DNA of 64,000 nucleotides from a virus: positions 116,862 through 180,861 of the IMG/VR virus record IMGVR_UViG_3300008110_000034; one strand, written 5' to 3'. Within the stretch, counting starts at the first letter, position 1. Every line of letters begins with the position of its first letter. The notes beneath the pieces are model-generated. The model saw only the letters and a program-made list of their open reading frames with translations. It ran no database searches and was not told the origin of the DNA. Positions 27,422-35,004 of this stretch are shown here, one piece after another. A program made the translations under genes and the position numbers.

Positions 27422-27904
27422 ATGACAAAAAAGTTAGAAGAAATATTAAACTTGCCCGAAAGCAAAAAAATCATTAAAAAAGACGAGGATGCTGCTGTAC
27501 AGCCCGACGTGGTTCCTGCTCTATTAAGAGACATTGAAGACTTCGATAAAATTAGTGCAGCATTACCTCAGGTTAAAGGATTAGGTGATTTATCTGATAC
27601 AGAGTTTGATGATTTGGCTAAACGAGCAACTGATGCATATGACGATCTAATGGACTTAGGTATGAATGTTGAAGCTAGATATAGTGGAAGAATTTTTGAA
27701 GTTGCGGGCACTATGCTTAAAAATGCAATTGATGCTAAATCTGCAAAGATTGATAAAAAGCTAAAAATGATCGAATTGCAAATTAAAAAGCAAAAAGTTG
27801 ATCAAGATAACAGCGGTGATCGCGAAGGGATTAATCTTCCCACTAATACTTACATTGTGTCAGACCGTAACAGCCTATTAGAAAAATTGAAGAATATGAA
27901 ATAA
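27422..27904 (+). CDS. 16: Terminase small subunit gp16
   Basis: The central coiled-coil segment, 'DAYDDLMDLGMNVEARYSGRIFEVAGTMLKNAIDAKSAKIDKKLKMIELQIKKQK', has the shape and wording of the gp16 oligomerisation helices ('[25 protein letters not shown]' in T4). It is acidic at the N-terminus and has a short Asn/Thr C-terminal tail, as in T4. In the family it forms an 11- or 12-fold ring that recognises DNA and stimulates the large subunit ATPase. The gene is 8 bases after gp4; the large subunit comes after two intervening genes, unlike T4, where gp16 and gp17 are adjacent. Confidence 0.85.
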   Translation: MTKKLEEILNLPESKKIIKKDEDAAVQPDVVPALLRDIEDFDKISAALPQVKGLGDLSDTEFDDLAKRATDAYDDLMDLGMNVEARYSGRIFEVAGTMLKNAIDAKSAKIDKKLKMIELQIKKQKVDQDNSGDREGINLPTNTYIVSDRNSLLEKLKNMK

Positions 27905-27907
27905 ATA
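27902..27907 (+). promoter_or_regulatory. TAAATA late-promoter element
   Basis: The element overlaps the gp16 stop codon and stands 16 bases before the ATG at 27924, with TAGGA as a modest ribosome site. Confidence 0.5.
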
Positions 27908-27923
27908 CACTATAGGATTTGTT

Positions 27924-28562
27924 ATGAAAAATTTTAAAGAATATATCACTGAAAGCACAAAGGTTTACCCTTTTAAAGTTAAGATTGCAGGAGACATTCC
28001 TGAAAACTTTGAAAAAAACATGAAGTCTGCGCTATCAAAATTCAGCGTAGAAAGCATGAGTAAAGGTAAACGTACACCAATACAATCTACACCTTTAGAT
28101 TTTCCTAATTTAAAGGATACTGAAGTTACAATTTATGAAATCAATCTAAAATATCCAGTTACTAGCTACGGTTTAGCTGAATATATTTCTCATAACTTAG
28201 GCATTGTATCTGAAAAAGTAAGAGTTAGAAATCCTGCCGAACAAGCAGAAATAGATAAACAACAGGAACATTTATTAGATTCATTCAGCACAGATCCAAA
28301 AGGCTCATTATTAATGCAAGACTATGACACTGAGGATAATCAAAAAACTGTAGGCGATAAACGAATCAGTGAATTTATGAAAGAATTATCGGCAGTTAGA
28401 GGCAAACATTCTGGTATTAACTATACCGGAGTAAATGATCAAATACTTGCTGACGGTGCACCAAAAGAAAAAGAGCCACCAACAACTGAAGATACCGGTA
28501 AGACTAGCCCTGTTGGGTCTCGTCAAAATAAAATACCAGACCCACGTAAAGGAAAAAAATAA
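27924..28562 (+). CDS. Candidate internal head protein with capsid-targeting peptide, 212 aa
   Basis: The N-terminus 'MKNFKEYITES' has the T4 internal-protein targeting pattern 'MKTYQEFIAEA': Met-Lys, aromatic at position 4, Glu at 6, aromatic at 7, and an I-x-E prohead-protease cut site at 8-10. The body is unrecognised: a basic first part with a 'VTIYEINLKYPVTSYGLAEYISHNLGI' strand-helix region, and a flexible polar C-terminus ending 'IPDPRKGKK'. It lies between the small and large terminase genes, under a late promoter. It may be packaged with DNA and ejected into the host. An alternative role as scaffold core protein is possible. Confidence 0.55.
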   Translation: MKNFKEYITESTKVYPFKVKIAGDIPENFEKNMKSALSKFSVESMSKGKRTPIQSTPLDFPNLKDTEVTIYEINLKYPVTSYGLAEYISHNLGIVSEKVRVRNPAEQAEIDKQQEHLLDSFSTDPKGSLLMQDYDTEDNQKTVGDKRISEFMKELSAVRGKHSGINYTGVNDQILADGAPKEKEPPTTEDTGKTSPVGSRQNKIPDPRKGKK

Positions 28563-28563
28563 A

Positions 28564-29127
28564 ATGAATTGGCAAGATTTATATAAAAGAATTGCATTCT
28601 TAGATCAAGAAATCACCGAGGCAAAAGACAAAGGTGATATGGACAAAGACGGCGAAAATGAGCCTGATGACAAAGAATATCGTGACAACAAAGATGCAGC
28701 AATTAAAAAGGCGACCGGTGATAAAGAAGTAGACGAATCACTAGACGAATGTGGCCCAATGGGCAGTACTGGTTCACAACCAGACAACGTTAGTATGAAT
28801 GTTAGTTTAAACGGATCAGGCGCTGGCGGAATCCGAGATCTTATGGATGTTCTCCGAAGCATTGAAAAAGGAAATCACGATCACGATCACGATCAAGATT
28901 CCGACATGGACAAAATTGCATTAAAATTAAACAGTGAAAATGAAGAATTTGACAATGAGCCTAAACCAGAATATAAAGACATAAAATACATGACTAAAGA
29001 TATTTCCGGCGGACTGAACAAAGAACACGGACAATACAAAAAAGAGTATCCTGGCGATAATCCAATGGCAGTCAAACAATTAGAAAATAAACTAGGCGCA
29101 ATGTACGAAGCATATAAAAGTAGATAA
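28564..29127 (+). CDS. Acidic, low-complexity late protein with possible protease site, 187 aa
   Basis: ATG 28564, 1 base after the previous stop, begins 'MNWQDLYKRIAFLDQEITEA', where 'ITE' followed by Ala repeats the I-x-E cut pattern of the prohead protease, although the peptide is longer than a usual targeting sequence. What follows is very acidic and repeat-like ('KDKGDMDKDGENEPDDKEY', a His-Asp run 'HDHDHDQDSD' around residue 105) and ends 'NKLGAMYEAYKSR'. No catalytic motif or membrane segment is seen. It closes the unit before a strong terminator. It may be a core or internal protein; the low complexity makes homology hard to read. Confidence 0.55.
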   Translation: MNWQDLYKRIAFLDQEITEAKDKGDMDKDGENEPDDKEYRDNKDAAIKKATGDKEVDESLDECGPMGSTGSQPDNVSMNVSLNGSGAGGIRDLMDVLRSIEKGNHDHDHDQDSDMDKIALKLNSENEEFDNEPKPEYKDIKYMTKDISGGLNKEHGQYKKEYPGDNPMAVKQLENKLGAMYEAYKSR

Positions 29128-29150
29128 TAATATTTGACACAAAGTCATTC

Positions 29151-29177
29151 AAAAGCGGGTTATGCCCGCTTTTTTTA
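29151..29177 (+). terminator. Rho-independent terminator before large terminase
   Basis: Stem AAAAGCGGG / CCCGCTTTT with a 5-base loop and a seven-T run; a late promoter begins 4 bases later. Confidence 0.9.
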
Positions 29178-29180
29178 TCT

Positions 29181-29186
29181 TAAATA
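29181..29186 (+). promoter_or_regulatory. TAAATA late-promoter element, leaderless type
   Basis: TAAATA lies 5 bases before the ATG at 29192 with no ribosome site, and 4 bases after the preceding T run. Confidence 0.6.
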
Positions 29187-29191
29187 CAGTT

Positions 29192-30790
29192 ATGGCAAGC
29201 AAAAGTTTAGATGGTGTTTTAACCAAAAAAGCACACACAAAAGAATCATTCACAGAACAACAACTTGAAGATTTGTTGATGTGTGCCAATGCTGATTCTG
29301 GTTACCACTATTTTTGTAAAAACTTTTTTTATATTCAGCATCCTGTAAGAGGAAAGATGCTGTTTGAACCTTTTGAATTTCAAAATAGATTATTAGATGC
29401 ATACCACGGACATAGATTCAATATCAATATGTTACCTAGACAGATGGGCAAAACTACCTGTGCTGCTGGATACTTATTGTGGTATGCAATGTTTCACCCG
29501 GACCAGACTATACTAATCTCTGCACACAAATATACAGGCTCGCAGGAAATTATGCAACGTGTGCGTTATGCTTATGAACTGTGTCCGGACCATATTCGCT
29601 GCGGTGTTATTAACTACAACAAAGGTAGTATAGAATTTGACAACGGTAGTCGTATAGTTAGTACTACAACTACTGGCAACACTGGCCGTGGTATGAGTAT
29701 ATCATTACTCTACTGTGACGAGTTTGCATTTGTGCCTCCTAACATTGCCGACGAATTCTGGACTTCAATATCTCCGACACTAGCAACTGGCGGTAAGGCA
29801 ATTATTACTAGTACACCTAACAGCGACGAAGATACTTTTGCCAATATCTGGAAAGAAGCGAACAAAAAATTTGACGAATACGGTAACGAGCAACTGATTG
29901 GCATTAATGGGTTTTTTCCTTTTACTTGTCATTGGAACGAACATCCAGATAGAGATGATGCATGGGCAACACAAGAACGTAATCGTATTGGAGAAGAACG
30001 ATTCCGACGAGAGTATAACTGCGAATTCTTAGTATACGACGAAACTTTAATTAACAGTATTTGTCTTGCTGGTCTTGAAGGGAAAGATCCGAGTCTAAGG
30101 ATGGGACAAACAAGGTGGTATAAAACACCTACAAAAGATGGTATCTATGCAATCGCACTCGACCCAGCATTAGGCACCGGCGGCAACTATGCTGCTATAC
30201 AAGTATTTGAACTCCCAAAATTTGAACAAATTGCCGAATGGCAGCACAACATAACTCCAGTCCAGGGGCAAATTAGAATTTTAAGAGACATCTTAAAGTA
30301 TATTCTAGATTGCATAGGGGAAGAAAATTCAGGAAATATCTATTGGAGTGTTGAAAATAATACAGTAGGTGAAGCAGCGTTAGTGTGTATTAAAGACGTA
30401 GGTGAAGAAAATATACCTGGGTTATTTATAGCAGAGCCTATACGTAAAGGACATGTACGTAAGTTTCGCAAGGGATTTAATACAACACATAAGAGTAAAA
30501 TATCTGCTAGTGCTAGACTAAAATACCTAATAGAATCAGGTAAAATGAAGATATACAGCAAACCTTTAATATCTGAATTAAAAGCATTTATTGCACAGGG
30601 TATAAGTTTTAAAGCAAAAGTTGGTGAAACAGATGACTTAGTTAGTGCCCTATTACTTATAGTACGTATGAGCCAAGTACTGTCTGATTGGGATTCAAGA
30701 GTATTTGAAAATTTCAGTAGCAACGACCTCAACGATGATGAGCAATTTGAGCCGCCAATGCCGATCTACATTTCATCATTTCTAGGATAA
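29192..30790 (+). CDS. 17: Terminase large subunit gp17
   Basis: The N-terminal ATPase has Walker A 'PRQMGKTT' (residues 82-89), adenine contact region 'PFEFQ' near 60, and Walker B 'LLYCDEFAF' with D176-E177. The C-terminal nuclease starts with 'IALDPALGTGGNYAAI' near residue 325 and contains 'WSVENNTVGEAALV' and 'GETDDLVSALLL' near the end, giving the RNase H-like acidic residues. This motor packages DNA into the head and cuts it. The ATG at 29192 is chosen over one at 29162, which lies inside the terminator hairpin; the chosen start sits 5 bases after a TAAATA element. 532 residues is slightly below T4's 610. Confidence 0.95.
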   Translation: MASKSLDGVLTKKAHTKESFTEQQLEDLLMCANADSGYHYFCKNFFYIQHPVRGKMLFEPFEFQNRLLDAYHGHRFNINMLPRQMGKTTCAAGYLLWYAMFHPDQTILISAHKYTGSQEIMQRVRYAYELCPDHIRCGVINYNKGSIEFDNGSRIVSTTTTGNTGRGMSISLLYCDEFAFVPPNIADEFWTSISPTLATGGKAIITSTPNSDEDTFANIWKEANKKFDEYGNEQLIGINGFFPFTCHWNEHPDRDDAWATQERNRIGEERFRREYNCEFLVYDETLINSICLAGLEGKDPSLRMGQTRWYKTPTKDGIYAIALDPALGTGGNYAAIQVFELPKFEQIAEWQHNITPVQGQIRILRDILKYILDCIGEENSGNIYWSVENNTVGEAALVCIKDVGEENIPGLFIAEPIRKGHVRKFRKGFNTTHKSKISASARLKYLIESGKMKIYSKPLISELKAFIAQGISFKAKVGETDDLVSALLLIVRMSQVLSDWDSRVFENFSSNDLNDDEQFEPPMPIYISSFLG

Positions 30791-30793
30791 ATA
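30788..30793 (+). promoter_or_regulatory. TAAATA late-promoter element, leaderless type
   Basis: TAAATA overlaps the gp17 stop codon and is 5 bases before the ATG at 30799, with no ribosome site. Confidence 0.6.
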
Positions 30794-30798
30794 TCATT

Positions 30799-33087
30799 AT
30801 GGAACGAAATCTTGACGAAATTGCTAAGAGTCTGTTTGATCAAATTAGATCACAGATTCCTAAAATAAAAATGGAAGATGCTCAGGGAAATGCTACAATT
30901 AAACCTGAGCAAGCCCGTTTTTTTGAGTTTAACTATGTAGTAAATGGTGCTGTTTTTGGACTAGTAAACATTGATGTTTCTTCTGAGGATGGAGTTGTTG
31001 TAATTTACCCTAATGATATTACACAAGGACAAAAAAACTTCAATAAGAAAAAATGGTTTAACTTTCTAAAAGAAATACGAGAATGTGCAAGACAGCATTT
31101 GTTAGACTTTAATGTTAGAGATATTAGCAAACAATCATTAGATAAAAGAGATAAAGAATATATGTCCAGTCAAAAGGAAACAAACATGAGTGAAAGTAAA
31201 TTGTTCGGCACCAGCAAAACTAGTTACCAAGATTTAGGTAACAGCACAATTATTGTTAGGCACAGTGCTCCAGTAAACTATAATCATCCTGCGGGAAGAA
31301 CACAAAGAATTGAAAGCATTTATATTGAAAATGTACAAGGTGAAAGATTTAAGTATCCCTTAAGACACCTTAACGGCGCACGAGCACTAGCACAACATAT
31401 TGGCGAAGGCGGCACCCCTTATGATTCAATTGGCCGCTATGTGATTGGACTATCTGAAGAATTATCAAAGTTACGATTCTTTAAAAATTACGTTGATCGT
31501 AGCCCAACAATTTCTGAGTCTATGAGCACCGTACATACAAAAGTAATTGAAAGAATTGATCAAATTAAAAAAGAAATTCATCATTTGCAGAACAATAGTT
31601 ACTATCAAACATTCTCTGAATCATTTACTGAAAATAACGATTCAGACGTTCCTGAAGAAATTATGAATGATTGGATTGATAGATTAACTATTAAAACATT
31701 TAACGAAGAATTAAAAACTGTATTTCCTTACATCTATAAACTTGTTGACGAATCAGAAATACCAGTTAAAGAACTTGATATCAGTGAGATTATCGACAAT
31801 GACGATGAATTAGAGTACGAAGGAATTGACCACAGCGAAGCACCAGAATTAGAAAGTTATATTAGCTACATTAATTCTATACAAACAGAAGAAGAAGAAA
31901 AAGATACACAAGAAGCTCCTCCTGAGATTCCTGCAGGAATAACCCCAGACGCTGCTCAAATAATAGTTGATCAGTTGAATCAAGGTGTTGGCATTACTGA
32001 TATTCTTAAAGGAGAATCTTCAGGGATTCCTGAAGAGGCATTAGAAGGTTTAAGAAGTATGGTAGCAGACATGGCTATTGATATGGAACTACTAGATGAA
32101 AAAGAAGTAAACGATATTAGCGAAAAAGTAGCAGATATATTATATCAAAGTGCTCAAGAACCAGCACCAGCACCTGAACCTGCAGCAGCGCCTGCACCTG
32201 ATCCAGCAGCAGCACCAGCAGCACCAGCAGCACCAGCAGCACCGGCACCTGATCCAGCAGCAGCAGTACCACCTAGTCTACCAATGACACCAGGAGTAGC
32301 AATGGCAGAAAATTTAAAACGCTTGATCGAAAAGGCTAGACTGGCTGGCGCAACACCTAGCACAATAATTAATTTTGGCGGAACTGATTTATCTTTAGGT
32401 GAAGCAATTACCAAAGCCGGATTTCAAATTGAAAGTTTCTTTGATCAAGATGACCAACACAATAATGAGTCAGAGTTAATTGAATTTATTAAAAGTATGT
32501 TTGATGCAGAAACAGGTAAATTTCCTAAAGGTGAAACAGGTGTGTTAATAGCCTGTGAGAAAAAATTTGGTGAAGGTGCTGTTTCAAAAGCAAAGAATGT
32601 TGTTAACGAACTAGAGTCTAGAGCAGATCTTAGAAGAATTCGTGAATTATCCGGACTTTCAAATCAAGAAGAAGGATTCGGAGATGAACTAGCTTACAAA
32701 GCAGGCAACGTAGTTGGAAAAGTTCAAAAAGGAGTAAAAGACACAGTCGGTAATATTCGTCAAGGTGTATCAGATTTAGCCTCCAATTTTAAATCAGGGC
32801 AGCAGGCAGGACAAGGAGTAAGTGGTCAGTCTGGTCAACCAGATAACAGTAGGCTTGGACAGACTCCACCTGGTCAAGACAGTAGCAAAATGACGCAACC
32901 GCCAGGCCCTGGGGATATTACAGGCCCTAGGGATATGAAACCTAAAATGGGACAAGGCGGTCTCCCCCAACCTAAACCACAAAGTGGAAATTTTGCACAA
33001 TCTGTTCAGCCTAAAATGGGACAAGGTGCTCAAACTCAAAAAGAAGACCTACTTGATAAACTTCGAAAAATGGCAGGAATAAATTAA
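30799..33087 (+). CDS. Large uncharacterised late protein with Ala-Pro linker, 762 aa
   Basis: Three parts can be seen. Residues 1-135 form a mixed alpha/beta region ('FFEFNYVVNGAVFGLVNIDVSSEDGVVVIYPND'). Residues 140-440 are helical and acidic. Residues 450-495 are an almost pure Ala/Pro/Asp linker. The rest contains a short 'AENLKRLIEKARLAGATP' helix and a Gln/Gly/Pro-rich tail from 670, where 'PKMGQG' occurs twice, ending in the helix 'KEDLLDKLRKMAGIN'. No catalytic motif or membrane segment. It follows gp17 immediately with a leaderless promoter, so it is likely a virion or assembly protein. The linker and disordered tail would suit a flexible tether. Family not recognised. Confidence 0.6.
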   Translation: MERNLDEIAKSLFDQIRSQIPKIKMEDAQGNATIKPEQARFFEFNYVVNGAVFGLVNIDVSSEDGVVVIYPNDITQGQKNFNKKKWFNFLKEIRECARQHLLDFNVRDISKQSLDKRDKEYMSSQKETNMSESKLFGTSKTSYQDLGNSTIIVRHSAPVNYNHPAGRTQRIESIYIENVQGERFKYPLRHLNGARALAQHIGEGGTPYDSIGRYVIGLSEELSKLRFFKNYVDRSPTISESMSTVHTKVIERIDQIKKEIHHLQNNSYYQTFSESFTENNDSDVPEEIMNDWIDRLTIKTFNEELKTVFPYIYKLVDESEIPVKELDISEIIDNDDELEYEGIDHSEAPELESYISYINSIQTEEEEKDTQEAPPEIPAGITPDAAQIIVDQLNQGVGITDILKGESSGIPEEALEGLRSMVADMAIDMELLDEKEVNDISEKVADILYQSAQEPAPAPEPAAAPAPDPAAAPAAPAAPAAPAPDPAAAVPPSLPMTPGVAMAENLKRLIEKARLAGATPSTIINFGGTDLSLGEAITKAGFQIESFFDQDDQHNNESELIEFIKSMFDAETGKFPKGETGVLIACEKKFGEGAVSKAKNVVNELESRADLRRIRELSGLSNQEEGFGDELAYKAGNVVGKVQKGVKDTVGNIRQGVSDLASNFKSGQQAGQGVSGQSGQPDNSRLGQTPPGQDSSKMTQPPGPGDITGPRDMKPKMGQGGLPQPKPQSGNFAQSVQPKMGQGAQTQKEDLLDKLRKMAGIN

Positions 33088-33130
33088 AAACGGCGAAAAA
33101 AGTCTGTTATTTCTCTTGCAAGACTAAATA

Positions 33131-33163
33131 AAAACGCATACAATAACATGTATGCGTTTTTTG
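33131..33163 (+). terminator. Rho-independent terminator before gp32
   Basis: A 12-pair perfect stem (AAAACGCATACA / TGTATGCGTTTT) with a 6-base loop, then further T residues; it lies about 45 bases after the preceding stop. Confidence 0.9.
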
Positions 33164-33219
33164 TTTGATAGGTGTCAAACAAACTAAAGGCAAATATAGG
33201 CTAACAATAGGAGATAACC

Positions 33220-34194
33220 ATGGCAACTTTAGCTGAAATCAGAGCAAAATTAAAAGAACAAGAATCCCGCGGTAGCGGCGACAACAAAACCGGAGGCGAT
33301 AATTCAATTTATCCATTCTGGAATCTCAAAGAAGGTCAAGAAGCAACAGTACGCTTTTTACCCGATGGCAACACAGATAACACATTCTTCTGGGTAGAAC
33401 GTGCAATGATCAAACTTCCCTTTGCTGGAATCAAGGGAGATGCAGAAAGCAAAAATGTCATTGTACAAGTTCCATGCATGGAAATGTACGGACCAGGAAA
33501 TGTATGTCCTATTCTTTCAGAAGTGCGTCCTTGGTTTAAGGATCCTAATCTTGAGGATATGGGGCGTAAGTATTGGAAGAAAAAATCTTATATTTTCCAG
33601 GGCTTTGTAGTTGACGATCCAATGAAAGAAGAAAAGCCAGAAAATCTAATTCGTAGATTTATCATTGGTCCACAGATCTTCCAACTTATTCGTGCGGCAT
33701 TGATGGATCCAGACATGGACGACTTGCCAACTGACTACGTAAACGGAGTAGACTTCCGTATTGCTAAAACCAGTAAAGGTGGCTATGCTGACTACTCAAC
33801 TAGTAAGTGGGCTCGTCGTGAACGACCACTAGAAGAAGCAGAATCAGCTGCTGTTCAAGCACACGGGCTATTTAATCTTAATGATTACTTGCCTAAGAAG
33901 CCAACCGATGTTGAGCTAAAAGTAATCAAAGAAATGTTTGAAGCAAGTGTTGATGGCGAAGCATTTGACATGGAACGTTGGGGACAATATTACCGTCCAG
34001 CGGGTGTGAGCTCTAATACCGGCGATCCTAACACAGCTAAATCAGCAGCACCTAGTACTCCTCAAACTAGTCCGGACTTAGAAGATGATTTTGAAGCACC
34101 AGCAGCAAAATCTCCTAAGAAAGAAGAATCTACAACTACTTCTAGTACTAAAGCAGAAGACATTCTTGCAATGATTCGCAGCCGTCAAAAGTAA
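33220..34194 (+). CDS. 32: Single-stranded DNA-binding protein gp32
   Basis: The basic N-terminus (residues 1-20, for self-interaction), the OB-fold core ('YPFWNLKEGQEATVRFLPDG', 'FFWVERAMIKLPFAGI', 'SYIFQGFVVDDP', 'RRFIIGPQIFQLI', 'GVDFRIAKT'), and an acidic, Ser/Thr-rich C-terminus ending 'AEDILAMIRSRQK' reproduce T4 gp32. It coats single-stranded DNA and coordinates replication and recombination proteins. Compared with T4, the zinc site is incomplete: C86 and C96 are present but the next ligand is Leu99 ('CPIL' for 'CPVC'), and no His precedes C86 at the T4 spacing. GGAGA is a good ribosome site; terminators on both sides make it a single-gene unit. Confidence 0.92.
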   Translation: MATLAEIRAKLKEQESRGSGDNKTGGDNSIYPFWNLKEGQEATVRFLPDGNTDNTFFWVERAMIKLPFAGIKGDAESKNVIVQVPCMEMYGPGNVCPILSEVRPWFKDPNLEDMGRKYWKKKSYIFQGFVVDDPMKEEKPENLIRRFIIGPQIFQLIRAALMDPDMDDLPTDYVNGVDFRIAKTSKGGYADYSTSKWARRERPLEEAESAAVQAHGLFNLNDYLPKKPTDVELKVIKEMFEASVDGEAFDMERWGQYYRPAGVSSNTGDPNTAKSAAPSTPQTSPDLEDDFEAPAAKSPKKEESTTTSSTKAEDILAMIRSRQK

Positions 34195-34201
34195 TACGCA
34201 T

Positions 34202-34236
34202 AAATAGGATACGGATTTATTCGTATCCTATTTTTT
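34202..34236 (+). terminator. Rho-independent terminator after gp32
   Basis: A perfect 12-pair stem (AAATAGGATACG / CGTATCCTATTT), 8-base loop and T run. A TAAATA sequence at 34201-34206 is part of the stem, so a late promoter role there is uncertain. Confidence 0.92.
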
Positions 34237-34239
34237 ATT

Positions 34240-35004
34240 ATGACTATGGACTGGAAACTAATTGAAAAAGCGCAATGGAAATTGCGACAACACCCTTTAA
34301 CAGCAAGACAAAGTATAGGTTGTCTAGACGATCTAAAAGTCTTTATGGAAAATCATGTCTACGCTGTTTGGGATTTTATGTGTCTTACTAAACAACTACA
34401 GCATCATCTTGCGCCTAGCGGTAGCCCGTGGGTTCCAAAATACTCTGCAGAATCTCGTCGATGGGTAAATGAAATTATCCTTGGAGAAGAAAGCGATATA
34501 ACAGTTGACGGTGTAAAACACCTAAGCCATTTTGAAAGCTATATTGTAGCCATGGAAGAAATTGGCATGGACACTACTTGGATTAAACAATGGCCGAATC
34601 TGGTTGCCGAAGTTGGTTGGGAGGAAGCACTTAATCATCCAAGCGTACCTGAGCCTGCAAAATTCTTTATGTCAGAGACTAAAAGTTTTGTAGACAGTGA
34701 TAAACCTTGGATTATTTGCTCTGCATTAGCATTAGGTAGAGAAGATCTTTTACCTGAACAATTCCAATCTGTGTTAAATCAATTAGAAGTTATGGAAATA
34801 CCTAGTCCAACTTTCCGTTGGTATCTAGCAAGACATGTCGAAATTGATGGCAATGAGCACGGTCCAGCAGCTAGAAGATTACTAGTAGAACTTTGTGCCG
34901 GAGACCCTGAGCGCGAAGTTGAAGCAACAGAAGCAGCGTTACGGGCAATTAAAGCTCGAATGAAATATTGGGATATGATTATTCAACGGAATTATCTAAC
35001 GTAA
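34240..35004 (+). CDS. DUF3050 family protein, haem-oxygenase-like fold, 254 aa
   Basis: The whole sequence follows DUF3050: 'LDDLKVFMENHVYAVWDFM' (residues 29-47), 'SPWVPKYSAESRRWVNEIILGEESD' (62-86), 'LSHFESYIVAMEEIGMD' (95-111), 'ALALGREDLLPEQF' (162-175) and 'FRWYLARHVEIDGNEHGPAA' (192-211). These give candidate metal ligands H39, E83, H97, E168, H199, D203 and H207. Such all-helical proteins are placed near haem-oxygenase-like diiron oxidases, which oxidise small molecules; a reaction for DUF3050 itself is not established to my knowledge. The start has no clear ribosome site, follows the gp32 terminator, and the stop overlaps the radical SAM start (TAATG). Function in phage is unknown. 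Confidence 0.8.
   Translation: MTMDWKLIEKAQWKLRQHPLTARQSIGCLDDLKVFMENHVYAVWDFMCLTKQLQHHLAPSGSPWVPKYSAESRRWVNEIILGEESDITVDGVKHLSHFESYIVAMEEIGMDTTWIKQWPNLVAEVGWEEALNHPSVPEPAKFFMSETKSFVDSDKPWIICSALALGREDLLPEQFQSVLNQLEVMEIPSPTFRWYLARHVEIDGNEHGPAARRLLVELCAGDPEREVEATEAALRAIKARMKYWDMIIQRNYLT

Noticed and set aside
29133-29138. TTGACA that could be a -35 element
   Set aside because: No -10 at 16-18 bases downstream; the region there is the terminator stem.
32154-32414. Minus-strand ORF rich in Ala and Gly in the Ala-Pro linker region
   Set aside because: Antisense of the GCA/CCA linker repeats of the plus-strand gene.
33163-33180. Inverted repeat GTTTGA-TAGGTG-TCAAAC ahead of gp32
   Set aside because: Only 6-base arms without a T run or known operator. 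Possible but not supported beyond the terminator just before it.
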